A stretch of 64,000 nucleotides of DNA from an uncultured Sphingomonadaceae bacterium (GCA_947497085.1 CANMFE010000002.1:620001-684000); one strand, 5' to 3'; numbered from the stretch's first letter, positions 51,266 to 60,326 are shown. Made by a program: numbers and translations. Notes: a model not told the origin generated them from the letters alone.

Positions 51266-51979
51266 TTACCTGCAATATCCTTTGCCACTCATATCGAAAT
51301 GGAAATGGTCACGGTGCGCGTTATTATAATCAGGGCCCAGGACCGTGCCAAAACGCTTGCAGGCACTGCCATGGACAATGCGCAAGAATTCGCGTTCACG
51401 ACGTGAACCGTTCCATTCGCTTTTAACGCTGATGCGGCGGCCATCGGCCAATATGAAAGCAGCAACATCAATGGCATTGGCATGGGCGTGCTGAGAGAGG
51501 CGGGCAGAGCCGGCGATACTGCGGCAGCTATAACTGCCCATGGTTTCAATACGGACCAGGTCACTGCCGAGTATCTGCCGCGCGGCACGGGCGACGCCAT
51601 ATTGTGCCCATCCGGCAAAATTGCGTGCCAGCGGGCAGGTGACGGGGCCAAGATTGGTAACTTCCAATGTGCTTCGGAACGCGGAATTACGATCGAAGCC
51701 GATATGGGAGAGGTTTACGCTGTTCACCTGACTGCATCCGCCGCCAAAATACTGGTCGGGGAGCGGTGTGAAATTAACCTGCGCCTTGCCAAGATCCGCA
51801 TGACAGGCGCGGGTATCGGCATTCATGGTAATGCGCGGTGCTGCGCTGACCGAGGGGCGTGGCGCGCTGGCTTTGGAAGAAGAAGTCCGGCCTTCGGGCA
51901 ATATGCCGCAGGCGGATAGCAAGACTGTTGCCATCGCTGCGACCGTAAAGCGGCGGATATGGGAGCGCGAAAACGTCAT
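51266..51979 (-). CDS. Extensin-like lipoprotein (LAS/M15-type fold)
   Basis: This 237-residue protein has a lipobox (VLLSACG near residue 24), a disordered Ser/Ala stretch, and an extensin-like C-terminal domain with SQHAHANAIDVAAF near 165 and HRDHFHFDMSGKGYC at the end. The His/Asp arrangement resembles zinc sites of M15 peptidases, so cell-wall peptide cleavage is plausible but unproven. A CtrA-type palindrome lies 20-44 bp upstream of its start. Confidence 0.87.
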   Translation of the reverse strand: MTFSRSHIRRFTVAAMATVLLSACGILPEGRTSSSKASAPRPSVSAAPRITMNADTRACHADLGKAQVNFTPLPDQYFGGGCSQVNSVNLSHIGFDRNSAFRSTLEVTNLGPVTCPLARNFAGWAQYGVARAARQILGSDLVRIETMGSYSCRSIAGSARLSQHAHANAIDVAAFILADGRRISVKSEWNGSRREREFLRIVHGSACKRFGTVLGPDYNNAHRDHFHFDMSGKGYCR

Positions 51980-51998
51980 GAAGTCAGTTTAACGGGGA

Positions 51999-52023
51999 AA
52001 TGGTTAAAAATCTGTTAACCATT
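51999..52023. promoter_or_regulatory. Candidate CtrA-binding site
   Basis: AATGGTTAA and TTAACCATT are perfect inverted repeats seven bases apart, giving TTAA-N7-TTAACCAT on both strands. This equals the full CtrA consensus of alphaproteobacteria. It lies just upstream of the extensin-like lipoprotein gene and about 150 bp from the ferric-reductase-like gene. Confidence 0.6.
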
Positions 52024-52111
52024 ATTAGGAAAGTCTTAAACCCGTTTTTAGCTGCATGAATTGGGAAGGTTTCAACGAACTTCCCGATTGATCCAGGCAT
52101 AGCATAATTGC

Positions 52112-52132
52112 GAACGAGTATCATTAGCATTT
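52112..52132. promoter_or_regulatory. Candidate Fur box
   Basis: The 21-base sequence starting GAACGAGTATCATTAGCA matches the extended Fur-box pattern GAATGATAATCATTATCATTT at 17 of 21 positions. It lies 38 bp upstream of the ferric-reductase-like gene. The comparison consensus is the enterobacterial one recalled from memory, so this remains a candidate. Confidence 0.5.
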
Positions 52133-52169
52133 TCTTGCAATGTAGGATTTCCACGGCTAATCGGGATGC

Positions 52170-52796
52170 ATGATCCGCCGAATCGCCAATAACCTGCATA
52201 TAATGCATAACTTGTATTTTTTCTGGGCACTGCTTGCCATTCCGGCGGTGTTTATGATCCTGCGCTATCTGGGCGACCCGGAAACAGCGTTTGATCTTAT
52301 CCACCCAAGTGGCGAATTGTCGGTGAGGCTGATGATTATTGCCATGATGGTCTCTCCGCTCAGACAGCTTTTCGGACGGCGCGGCTGGACCGACTGGCTG
52401 CTGAAACGCCGCCGCGCGATGGGCGTGGCGGCATTCGGCTATGCGCTGCTGCATCTCGTTTTCTATCTGATCGACATGGCGGTGTGGGAGCAGATCGTGA
52501 AAGATGCGATGATTTTCAGCATCTGGACCGGCTATATCGCTTTTGCCATATTCGCCGTGATGGCGCTGACCAGCAATGACAGCGCGATGCGGATGCTGCG
52601 CGCCAACTGGAAGCGGCTGCAGCGCTTCGTCTATGCCGCTGCGATACTGACAGCCCTGCACTGGGTCTATGTTGATGGCGAATGGCGCGGCGCGCTTATT
52701 CACTTTATCCCGCTCGCGGCACTGGAAATCGCGCGCGTTGCACATATATTCACAAAACGTTCACGCTCGGCTGCGCAAGCAGAAGCCGTGACCTGA
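52170..52796 (+). CDS. msrQ: MsrQ/YedZ-like ferric-reductase-type haem membrane protein
   Basis: This 208-residue protein has about six spans. Conserved His residues in YALLHLVFYL near 92 and ALHWVYVDG near 167, with RRRAMGVAAFGYA near 78, match the ferric-reductase-like domain of MsrQ, the haem subunit that feeds electrons to the periplasmic reductase MsrP. No msrP is adjacent, so this may be an orphan MsrQ or a related ferric reductase. The Fur-box-like site upstream supports an iron link. ATG 52203 is an alternative start. Confidence 0.75.
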   Translation: MIRRIANNLHIMHNLYFFWALLAIPAVFMILRYLGDPETAFDLIHPSGELSVRLMIIAMMVSPLRQLFGRRGWTDWLLKRRRAMGVAAFGYALLHLVFYLIDMAVWEQIVKDAMIFSIWTGYIAFAIFAVMALTSNDSAMRMLRANWKRLQRFVYAAAILTALHWVYVDGEWRGALIHFIPLAALEIARVAHIFTKRSRSAAQAEAVT

Positions 52797-52818
52797 AGAC
52801 AAAGAGGATTATTTGACA

Positions 52819-53136
52819 ATGAAATTCAGCCAAGCCCTGATGGCCATCGCCGCCGCAACCGCCATGCAAGTTGCCGTTGCAGAGCCTGCCCATGCCACCG
52901 GTAAAATCAAATGCGAAGCGGGACCACAGTCAGGCTGGGTTTCCCGTGAAAAGCTTGAAGCTGAGCTCAAAGCCAAAGGCTGGAAAATCAAGAAATCCAA
53001 AGTCGATGGCGGCTGCTATGAAGTCTATGGCACAACCCCTGAAGGCGACCGTGTCGAAGCCTATTTCCACCCGGTAACCATGGAAAAACTGCTGGTATCG
53101 CGCCGCGGCAAGGTGATTTTCCGCAAGAAAGGGTGA
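52819..53136 (+). CDS. Small periplasmic PepSY-like protein
   Basis: This 105-residue protein has a signal peptide (MAIAAATAMQVAVAEPAHA). The mature part has WVSREKLEAELKAKGWKIKKSKVDGGCYEV and EAYFHPVTMEKLLVSRRG in order, matching the PepSY-like pattern. Two cysteines (IKCEAG, GGCYEV) may pair or bind metal. It follows the MsrQ-like gene by 22 bp, so it is probably co-expressed and may assist haem or redox function. ATG 52819 is favoured over TTG 52813. Confidence 0.75.
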   Translation: MKFSQALMAIAAATAMQVAVAEPAHATGKIKCEAGPQSGWVSREKLEAELKAKGWKIKKSKVDGGCYEVYGTTPEGDRVEAYFHPVTMEKLLVSRRGKVIFRKKG

Positions 53137-53212
53137 GTGGGGTCTTTTGATCTCATGTTTAAGGCGGCGTCTTTTTGATTTTACGGCTGGCGCTGGGTCT
53201 TTTTATCTCACG
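53136..53212. repeat. Three degenerate direct repeats, 27-28 bp period
   Basis: A motif close to GGGTCTTTTTGATCTCACG occurs three times, with GTC at 53042+100-type spacing, that is beginning near 53142, 53169 and 53197. It lies immediately after the PepSY-like stop. It could be a decayed tandem repeat or an operator array; no gene covers it. Confidence 0.45.
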
Positions 53213-53440
53213 CTATAAATACTTCGCATTTAGCTCCGATGGGGTTCGGGCCAATAAGGCCCGGCGGCCGGTCGGCCTTGCGGTGTTGCTAAGCGCAACA
53301 CCGGTACAGCGCCAGACGATAGCTTTAACTATATTACTGTTTTGCGAAAGCGTACCATATGGCGAAATTCGGGCGGCGACTAGCCGCTCACAAGCGAACT
53401 AACCGTGAGGCCAAAAGACTCCCCTCCCCATCGCTACCCT
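53213..53440. other. Non-coding spacer with a 9-bp hairpin
   Basis: CGGTGTTGC (53281-53289) and GCAACACCG (53295-53303) form a perfect stem with a 5-base loop but no T-tract. The surrounding GC-rich stretch (GGCCCGGCGGCCGGTCGGCC) is self-complementary in parts. A 75-codon frame across 53175-53402 has no ribosome site and unlikely composition. No gene is supported. Confidence 0.45.
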
Positions 53441-53557
53441 CGTCATCCCCAGCTTACCTGCGCTCGCGCAGGCGGGAGAGGGGGGATCTATCTCACGATG
53501 GTTGTGCCATGATATTAAATCTAATGAGAGAGATTCCCGCTTTCGCTGGAATAACGG
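53441..53557. repeat. REP pair (BIME-like) upstream of serC
   Basis: A CGTCATCCCC half with a perfect CCTGCGC/GCGCAGG stem (53457-53472) faces an inverted GAGATTCCCGC...GCTGGAATAACGG half (53530-53557). The halves match the common CGTCATTCC...GGAATCTC REP family. Confidence 0.6.
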
Positions 53558-53636
53558 TATTTCCACAACAATTTTCCATCCTGTCACATTTCCCGCTTGC
53601 CAATGCTGCATTGCATCATTAGGCCGGTAATTGGGC

Positions 53637-53679
53637 CACGCGGTCCCAACGCCGCGCGTGCTCTCTGTAAGGAGAGAAT
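53637..53679 (+). ncRNA. serC leader-type structured 5' region
   Basis: Two consecutive hairpins precede serC. The first pairs CACGCGG with CCGCGCGTG (one CG bulge), and the second pairs CTCTC with GGAGAG across TGTAA. The second stem contains the Shine-Dalgarno itself. Position and shape match the serC RNA motif described for alphaproteobacteria. The ligand or mechanism is not known; it may control start-site access. Confidence 0.65.
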
Positions 53680-53682
53680 ATG

Positions 53683-54849
53683 ATGAGTAACCAAGTACCG
53701 GCGGAGCCGACGCTCCGTCCTGAACGCCCGTTTTTTTCCTCGGGCCCTACAGCCAAACATCCCGGCTGGTCTTTCGACAAATTGAAAACCGACAGTTTCG
53801 GCCGTTCACACCGTTCGACCATAGGCAAGGCGCGGCTGAAATATGCCATTGATCTCAGCCGTGAAATTCTCGGTATTCCTGATGATTACCTGATCGGCAT
53901 TGTCCCGGCGTCTGATACAGGCGCGGTGGAGCTCGCGATGTGGAACATGCTGGGCGCGCGCCCGGTGACCGTGGCCGCATGGGAAAGTTTCGGCAATGTG
54001 TGGATTCAGGATGCTGTTAAACAGCTCAAACCTGCGGGTCTGACGACATTGCAGGCCGATTATGGCGAGATTCCCGATCTCACGAAGATCGACAAGGGTG
54101 ACGATATCGTCTTCACCTGGAACGGGACAACTTCGGGCGCAAAAATCCCGGATACGGACTGGATCGCAGACGACCGTGAAGGCATCACGATCAATGATGC
54201 CACCAGCGCGATTTTTGCGCAGCCGATGGATTGGGCGAAGCTCGATGCCACCACCTATAGCTGGCAGAAAGTCATGGGCAGTGAAGCGGCACATGGCATG
54301 CTGATCCTCAGCCCGCGCGCAGTCGAGCGGATTGAAAGCCATGACCCCGATTGGCCGCTTCCCAAAATTTTCCGTGTCAAAAAAGGCGATATCCTCAACC
54401 GCGCGATTTTTGAAGGCGCGACGATCAACACGCCGTCGATGATGGCGACCGAGGATTATATCGCGGCGCTCGAATGGGCAAAATCGATTGGCGGCTTGCA
54501 GGAACTGCATGCCCGCGCTGACCGCAACGCCCGGATTGTCACCGACTGGATTGAGGCAACGCCGTGGCTGCGCAATATGGTCAGCGATCCGGCCAAACGC
54601 ACCAATACCGGTGTCTGCATGGTGTTGCAGGGCGATTATTATGATGGCCTGGACGATGATGCGAAAGCCGCCGTGCCCAAAACCATTGCCAAAATGCTTG
54701 AAGACAAGGGTGTTGGCTTTGATTTTAACGGCTATCGCGACGCCCCGCCCAGCTTGCGTATCTGGTGCGGTTCGACCGTGGAGGAAGAAGACCTCCGCCG
54801 TCTGCTGCCATGGATCGAATGGGCCTATGCCCAGGTTCAGGCCGGTTAA
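53683..54849 (+). CDS. serC: Phosphoserine aminotransferase
   Basis: This 388-residue fold-type I PLP enzyme converts 3-phosphohydroxypyruvate to phosphoserine in serine synthesis. FSSGPTAKHPGW lies near residue 18, FGRSHRST near 38 and FTWNGTTSGAKIPD near 145, and the PLP lysine is in YSWQKVMGSEAAHG near 193. This is the long alphaproteobacterial form. ATG 53683 sits six bases past GGAGAG; the adjacent ATG 53680 is too close. The serA gene follows with a REP pair between them. Confidence 0.94.
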   Translation: MSNQVPAEPTLRPERPFFSSGPTAKHPGWSFDKLKTDSFGRSHRSTIGKARLKYAIDLSREILGIPDDYLIGIVPASDTGAVELAMWNMLGARPVTVAAWESFGNVWIQDAVKQLKPAGLTTLQADYGEIPDLTKIDKGDDIVFTWNGTTSGAKIPDTDWIADDREGITINDATSAIFAQPMDWAKLDATTYSWQKVMGSEAAHGMLILSPRAVERIESHDPDWPLPKIFRVKKGDILNRAIFEGATINTPSMMATEDYIAALEWAKSIGGLQELHARADRNARIVTDWIEATPWLRNMVSDPAKRTNTGVCMVLQGDYYDGLDDDAKAAVPKTIAKMLEDKGVGFDFNGYRDAPPSLRIWCGSTVEEEDLRRLLPWIEWAYAQVQAG

Positions 54850-54866
54850 CTCTCAAATTATATGAT

Positions 54867-54945
54867 CGTCATTCCGGCGAACGCCGGAATCTCCTGCTGC
54901 AAAGTGCCAGATTGGTGGAGATCCCTGCCTTCGCAGGGATGACGG
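54867..54945. repeat. REP pair (BIME) between serC and serA
   Basis: ATTCCGGCG/CGCCGGAAT (54871-54890, 2-base loop) and ATCCCTGC/GCAGGGAT (54921-54940) form two hairpins, bounded by CGTCAT and ATGACG as outer inverted repeats. It belongs to the same family as the pair upstream of serC and ends about 12 bp before the serA ribosome site. Confidence 0.8.
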
Positions 54946-54967
54946 CCTAAAATTGAAGGACAATTTT

Positions 54968-56551
54968 ATGCCTAAAGTACTTATTTCCGATAAAATGGAT
55001 CCGAAAGCCGCGCAGGTTTTCCGTGAACGCGGCGTTGAGGTGGATGTTATAACCGGCCAGACACCCGAAGAGCTGGCAGCGATTATCGCTGATTATGATG
55101 GGCTGGCCGTTCGTTCCTCCACCAAGGCCACGCCGGAGCTGATCGAAGCGGCGACCAACCTGAAAGTCATTGGCCGTGCGGGGATCGGCGTTGACAATAT
55201 CGATATTACGGCAGCTTCGGCCAAGGGTGTGGTGGTTATGAACACACCGTTTGGCAATTCGATCACAACCGCCGAACATGCCATCGCCATGATGTTCGCG
55301 CTCGCGCGTCAGATCCCACAGGCGGACAGTTCGACACAGCAGGGTAGATGGGAAAAATCGAAATTTATGGGTGTCGAGCTGACCGGCAAGACGCTGGGCC
55401 TGATCGGGGCGGGCAATATCGGTTCGATCGTCGCTGAACGCGCGCTCGGCATCCGCATGAAAGTCATTGCCTATGATCCGTTCCTGACGCCGGACCGCGC
55501 CGTGGAACTGGGTATTGAGAAAGTGACGCTGGACGATCTGCTCGCGCGGGCGGACTTTATCACGCTGCACACACCGCTCACCGATCAGACGCGCAATATA
55601 CTGTCCAGGGACGCTCTGGCGAAAACCAGGCAAGGCGTGCGCATCATTAACTGCGCGCGCGGCGGCCTGATTGACGAGGCGGCGCTGAAAGATGCATTGG
55701 AAAGCGGTCATGTCGCGGGCGCCGCGCTTGATGTGTTTGCCGAGGAGCCAGCGAAAGAAAACCCGTTATTTGGCGCGCCGAACCTGATCTGCACCCCGCA
55801 TCTGGGCGCATCAACCGGCGAGGCACAGGTGAATGTGGCGATCCAGGTGGCCGAGCAGATGGCCGATTACCTGATGAATGGCGGCGTCACCAATGCGCTC
55901 AACATGCCCAGCCTGTCGGCAGAGCAGGCACCCAAGCTGAAACCCTATATGGCGCTGGCAACGCAGCTGGGTGCCTTGATTGGCCAGCTGGAAAGCGAGA
56001 ATATCAGGGGTATTTCAGTGGAAGTCGAAGGTGCGGCAGCCGAGCTGGACCAGAAACCGATTACGGCGGCGGTCCTGGCGGGCCTTATGAAAGCCTATAG
56101 CCAGACGGTGAACATGGTGAATGCGCCGTATCTCGCGAAAGAACGCGGGCTGGATGTGCGCGAGGTCAGGCATGAACGCGAGGGCGACTATCACACATTG
56201 GTGCGCGTGACGGTCAGTACCGATGACGGTGAAAAATCACTGGCCGGCACATTGCTTGGCAACGAACAGGCACGGCTTGTCGAGATTTTCGGCATCAAGA
56301 TGGAAGCCAATCTGGACGGCAATATGCTCTATGTCGTGAACCAGGATGAGCCCGGATTTATCGGGCGGCTGGGGTCCACGCTGGGCGAAGCCAATGTCAA
56401 CATTGGCACGTTCCACCTGGGCCGCCGCGGTAACCGCGCGGGTGGTGAGGCGGTATTGCTGCTGTCGGTCGATTCGGCGGTGGATGAACCGGTACTGTGG
56501 AAAGTGTGCCAGCTTCCGGGCGTGAAAACGGTCAAGGCATTGCGTTTTTAA
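54968..56551 (+). CDS. serA: D-3-phosphoglycerate dehydrogenase
   Basis: This 527-residue enzyme opens serine synthesis. The catalytic domain starts VLISDKMDPKAAQVF; the NAD motif is LGLIGAGNIGSIVAERALG near 143, with Asn-Cys-Ala-Arg-Gly-Gly near 230 and the Glu/His pair region ending CTPHLGASTGEAQ near 282. An allosteric substrate-binding domain (about 320-445) and a C-terminal ACT domain (about 455-527) follow, so this is the long form regulated through ACT. ATG 54968 has AAGGACA upstream. Confidence 0.95.
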   Translation: MPKVLISDKMDPKAAQVFRERGVEVDVITGQTPEELAAIIADYDGLAVRSSTKATPELIEAATNLKVIGRAGIGVDNIDITAASAKGVVVMNTPFGNSITTAEHAIAMMFALARQIPQADSSTQQGRWEKSKFMGVELTGKTLGLIGAGNIGSIVAERALGIRMKVIAYDPFLTPDRAVELGIEKVTLDDLLARADFITLHTPLTDQTRNILSRDALAKTRQGVRIINCARGGLIDEAALKDALESGHVAGAALDVFAEEPAKENPLFGAPNLICTPHLGASTGEAQVNVAIQVAEQMADYLMNGGVTNALNMPSLSAEQAPKLKPYMALATQLGALIGQLESENIRGISVEVEGAAAELDQKPITAAVLAGLMKAYSQTVNMVNAPYLAKERGLDVREVRHEREGDYHTLVRVTVSTDDGEKSLAGTLLGNEQARLVEIFGIKMEANLDGNMLYVVNQDEPGFIGRLGSTLGEANVNIGTFHLGRRGNRAGGEAVLLLSVDSAVDEPVLWKVCQLPGVKTVKALRF

Positions 56552-56612
56552 GGGTTCACGCGAGGGCAGTTATTGCCTAGTGAGCAGTGAACCTTTTTTC
56601 CGGAGGGAATGG

Positions 56613-57722
56613 ATGACTTCCGACCTGCTTCCAGAAGGGCTGCAAGACAGCCTGCCACCAGTTGCCGAGGCGATGGCGGATGCGCGGCGTGCGATGATGG
56701 ACGTGCTGTCATCGCATGGTTTTAACCGTATCCAACCGCCCATGGTGGAATATGAACGCTCGCTGGGCAGCCGGATGCAGGGTGTGGCGCGTGACACCAT
56801 GTTCCGCTTTGTCGATCCAGTGTCACTGCGCACATTGGCGCTCAGGTCGGATATTACAGTGCAGGTCGGGCGGATTGCCAGCACGGGGCTGGCGTCGGCG
56901 CCAAGGCCGCTTCGCCTGAGCTATTGCGGGCCAGTGCTGAAAATCCGTGCGGGGCAGCTGGAGCCAGAACGCGAGCGGACACAGCTGGGCGCGGAGCTTA
57001 TCGGCAATGACAGTGTTGCCGCTACGGTGCAAATGGTGAGCGTGGCGATAGAGGCGCTCAAGGCGGCGGGTGTGCAGAATATCAGCATAGATTTTACGCT
57101 GCCCGATCTGGTTGATACGCTGGCGGCATCTGCTTTCCCGCTGGATACGGATAAAATTGATGCGGTACGGCGCGAACTGGATGCCAAGGATGCAGGCGGT
57201 ATCGCGGGCCTGGGCGCGGATGCGTATTTGCCGCTGCTCTATGCCGCCGGACCGCTGGATGATGCACTGGAGAAACTGACCGCGATTGATGCGGGCGGCG
57301 CGCTTGCCGGACGGATTAAAGCGCTGCGCGAAATTGCTGCGCCGATTGATGGCGACGTCAATGTAACGCTTGACCCCACCGAAAGGCACGGCTTTGAATA
57401 TCAAAGCTGGTTCGGATTCTCGATCTTTGCAGAGGGATATTCGGGCGCTTTGGGCCGGGGCGGTACTTATACAATCCGTCATGGCGATGGTCAGCGTGAG
57501 GTGGCGACAGGATTTTCGCTTTATCCCGATCCATTGACAAAGGCGGGCGGCAGGCGGGCACCGGGCAGATATCTGTTTCTGCCGTTCGGCCATGATGTGC
57601 GGGCCGCTGAACAGCTGCGTGCGGATGGCTGGCGGACAATCGCTGCACTGGATGAAAATGATGACGCGGGGCTGCTCGGCTGTACCCATATTCTGGATGA
57701 TGGCGAGGCAAAGGCCCTGTGA
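56613..57722 (+). CDS. hisZ: ATP phosphoribosyltransferase regulatory subunit HisZ
   Basis: This 369-residue paralogue of the histidyl-tRNA synthetase catalytic core has MVEYERSLGSR near 45, FRFVDPVSLRTLALRSDIT near 63, and LSYCGPVLKI near 105. HisZ combines with the short HisG to catalyse the first step of histidine synthesis. ATG 56613 has GGAGGG five bases upstream. It precedes purA, a common alphaproteobacterial order; hisG is not in the window. Confidence 0.9.
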   Translation: MTSDLLPEGLQDSLPPVAEAMADARRAMMDVLSSHGFNRIQPPMVEYERSLGSRMQGVARDTMFRFVDPVSLRTLALRSDITVQVGRIASTGLASAPRPLRLSYCGPVLKIRAGQLEPERERTQLGAELIGNDSVAATVQMVSVAIEALKAAGVQNISIDFTLPDLVDTLAASAFPLDTDKIDAVRRELDAKDAGGIAGLGADAYLPLLYAAGPLDDALEKLTAIDAGGALAGRIKALREIAAPIDGDVNVTLDPTERHGFEYQSWFGFSIFAEGYSGALGRGGTYTIRHGDGQREVATGFSLYPDPLTKAGGRRAPGRYLFLPFGHDVRAAEQLRADGWRTIAALDENDDAGLLGCTHILDDGEAKAL

Positions 57723-57819
57723 TCATTGATGTGACCGTCCGATTGCGGGTGGACGCTGATGGCCTGCGGCGATAGAGACGTGACGGCATTAGAGCCGACC
57801 AGATGTAAAGGATAATGCT

Positions 57820-59109
57820 TTGGCAAATGTGACTGTAATTGGCGCGCAATGGGGCGATGAGGGCAAGGGCAAGATAGTCGACTGGCTGGCGCGTCAGGCG
57901 GATGCGGTTGTGCGTTTTCAGGGCGGGCACAATGCCGGTCATACGCTGGTGGTGGGCAATGAAGTCTACAAGCTCTCGCTGCTGCCTTCGGGCATTGTGC
58001 GCGGCACGTTTTCAGTGATCGGCAATGGTGTCGTGCTCGACCCCTGGGCGCTGAAGGAAGAGGCGGAAAAACTGCGCGGGCAGGGCGTGGCAATTACCGC
58101 CGAGAACCTGGCCATTGCCGATAATTGCGCGCTGATCCTGCCGTTCCACCGTGACCTTGACGCGCTGCGCGAGGATGCGAGCGGCGAGGGCAAGATCGGG
58201 ACGACGCGGCGCGGCATTGGTCCGGCTTATGAAGACAAGGTGGGCCGCCGTGCGATCCGCGTATGTGATCTGGCGCACCTGGATGATCTGGAGCCGCAGC
58301 TTGACCGGCTATGCGCACATCACAATGCGCTGCGCGCCGGATTTGGCGAAGAGCCAATTGACCGCGCGCGCCTGGTTGAGGAATTGCGCGAGATTGCCGA
58401 TTTCGTGCTCGAATTCGCGCAACCGGTATGGAAGCGGCTTAATGAAGTGCGCAAGGCGGGCGCGCGCATATTGTTTGAAGGCGCGCAGGGCGTGCTGCTT
58501 GATGTTGATCATGGCACCTATCCGTTTGTCACATCGTCCAATACCATTTCCGGCACGGCGGCGGGCGGGTCCGGCCTCGGCCCTTCAGCCACAGGGTTTG
58601 TACTGGGTATCGTTAAGGCATATACGACACGCGTTGGCTCCGGCCCTTTCCCGACCGAGCTCGAAGATGAAACCGGGCAGCGGCTGGGTGAGCGCGGCCA
58701 TGAATTTGGCACGGTAACAGGGCGACAGCGGCGTTGCGGCTGGTTTGACGCCGTGCTGGTGCGGCAATCGTGCGCAGTATCGGGCGTGACCGGCATTGCG
58801 CTGACCAAGCTGGACGTGCTGGACGGGTTTGAGAAAATCCGCATTTGCACCGGTTACCGCCTGAACGGAAAAATCCTTGACTATTTCCCCTCCAATGCCA
58901 GCGACCAGGCCGCGGTCGAGCCGATTTACGAGGAAATTGACGGCTGGTCCGAAACGACCGCCGGCGCGCGCAGCTGGGTCGATCTGCCTGCACAGGCGAT
59001 CAAGTATATCAAACGTGTCGAAGAGCTCATCCAGTGCCCCGTGGCATTGGTCTCCACCTCACCCGAGCGTGAAGACACGATTTTGGTGAAAGATCCATTT
59101 GGTGACTGA
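57820..59109 (+). CDS. purA: Adenylosuccinate synthetase
   Basis: This 429-residue GTP-dependent ligase makes adenylosuccinate from IMP and aspartate. The P-loop is [11 protein letters not shown] near residue 8, GGHNAGHT near 37, a middle [11 protein letters not shown] near 137, and [13 protein letters not shown] near 297. The start is TTG at 57820, nine bases past AAAGGA. The ATG near 57815 is out of frame. The stop overlaps the next gene. Confidence 0.95.
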   Translation: MANVTVIGAQWGDEGKGKIVDWLARQADAVVRFQGGHNAGHTLVVGNEVYKLSLLPSGIVRGTFSVIGNGVVLDPWALKEEAEKLRGQGVAITAENLAIADNCALILPFHRDLDALREDASGEGKIGTTRRGIGPAYEDKVGRRAIRVCDLAHLDDLEPQLDRLCAHHNALRAGFGEEPIDRARLVEELREIADFVLEFAQPVWKRLNEVRKAGARILFEGAQGVLLDVDHGTYPFVTSSNTISGTAAGGSGLGPSATGFVLGIVKAYTTRVGSGPFPTELEDETGQRLGERGHEFGTVTGRQRRCGWFDAVLVRQSCAVSGVTGIALTKLDVLDGFEKIRICTGYRLNGKILDYFPSNASDQAAVEPIYEEIDGWSETTAGARSWVDLPAQAIKYIKRVEELIQCPVALVSTSPEREDTILVKDPFGD

Positions 59110-60037
59110 TTATCCGGCATCTTCGCTGCAAAATGTGGCTGTTGTCAGCGACCAGTCGGATATGGCCGCGCAGATGGCGGAGGACGTACTGGCCGCGGGC
59201 GGACGCCCGCTGGGTCCCTATACAGCCGCCGAATTGTCCTCTGATGTTGGGGTGATCCACGGCGCGCGCGCTGTTTTTATCGATATGCAATCCGGTGATG
59301 CAGAAATGTTGCAACTCGCCAACGATATGTCGGCAGGCGACCATGTTATGGCCATCATGACGTCTATGCCGTTGCTGGATACTGTTTATGACCTTATGGC
59401 TGACTCGCAGGCGCATATTATTGTCGGGCATGACCGCGCGGAAAATATCATGGCGCTGCTATCGATATTGCGTCCCGTCACACAGGCAAGCCATGAAGAT
59501 GGCGGCGACAGCGCCCGTGAACTGCGCCATATTACACAGCAGGTTTCAGCTATTGCGCAGCGGCTCGCCCAGCTGTCAGGACAGCCTGAAAGCCCCGATT
59601 ATGACAGCCGGATGCATGAAGGCCGGAACGGGTATAGAAACGAGCCTGCCGCACTGGAAAACGGCCTGCGCAGTGGAAAGCCCGTCCAGCCGCTTGAGGC
59701 GGGCACCATTCGCAATATTCTTCGCGCCCGGCAAATGCGTGACCGTTTTTTTGAAGGTAATCTGTTTGCCGATCCGGCATGGGATATGCTGCTCGACATG
59801 ACTGCGGCGCATCTGGAGGAAATCCAGGTTTCGGTATCGAGTCTGTGCATCGCTGCCTGTGTGCCGCCGACCACTGCGCTGCGCTGGATAAAGGTGATGA
59901 CCGAGCAGGGCCTGTTTGAACGCCGTGCCGATGCAGGGGATGGCCGCCGCGTGTTTATCGCGCTTTCGGATGATGCGTTCAAGGCAGTGCAGGACTATAT
60001 GCAGGCGATTCAGGAGCAGGGCCTGGCCGTGCTGTAA
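59102..60037 (+). CDS. Winged-helix (MarR-type) regulator with N-terminal receiver-like domain
   Basis: This 311-residue protein has a C-terminal DNA-binding part (about 225-311) with [19 protein letters not shown] and a MarR-like wing [16 protein letters not shown]. The first 120 residues alternate strand and helix ([19 protein letters not shown], then [11 protein letters not shown], then [13 protein letters not shown]), like a degenerate CheY fold, but without the full acidic pocket. A GTG or the TTG three bases earlier starts it inside the purA stop region, so it is co-transcribed with purA. Confidence 0.7.
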   Translation: MTDYPASSLQNVAVVSDQSDMAAQMAEDVLAAGGRPLGPYTAAELSSDVGVIHGARAVFIDMQSGDAEMLQLANDMSAGDHVMAIMTSMPLLDTVYDLMADSQAHIIVGHDRAENIMALLSILRPVTQASHEDGGDSARELRHITQQVSAIAQRLAQLSGQPESPDYDSRMHEGRNGYRNEPAALENGLRSGKPVQPLEAGTIRNILRARQMRDRFFEGNLFADPAWDMLLDMTAAHLEEIQVSVSSLCIAACVPPTTALRWIKVMTEQGLFERRADAGDGRRVFIALSDDAFKAVQDYMQAIQEQGLAVL

Positions 60038-60156
60038 GGGCGTGTATGCGGGATAACGGCATTAATTGTGTCGCACCCGCGTAAAATAAAATGCGTTTCT
60101 TTGTCTTTTGGGGTTGCCAACTGCTAAAAACTTTGGCAATTGGCGCGTCCCCATGG

Positions 60157-60232
<76 letters not shown>

Positions 60233-60326
60233 TTCTTTCCCTTGATATAGCTGAAAAGCATGCTTTAGCAGATATGCACGAAATGCTGTTCATCTTACAG
60301 CAATGTTTAAGGGCTACATTTACCTT

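Noticed and set aside
51984..52745. 253-codon minus-strand frame opposite the MsrQ-like gene
   Set aside because: His/Arg/Gln-rich shadow frame; the plus strand encodes a conserved membrane protein, and the frame runs over the CtrA and Fur sites.
53175..53402. 75-codon frame in the long serC-upstream spacer
   Set aside because: No Shine-Dalgarno; it overlaps repeats and a hairpin, and the residue composition is not protein-like.
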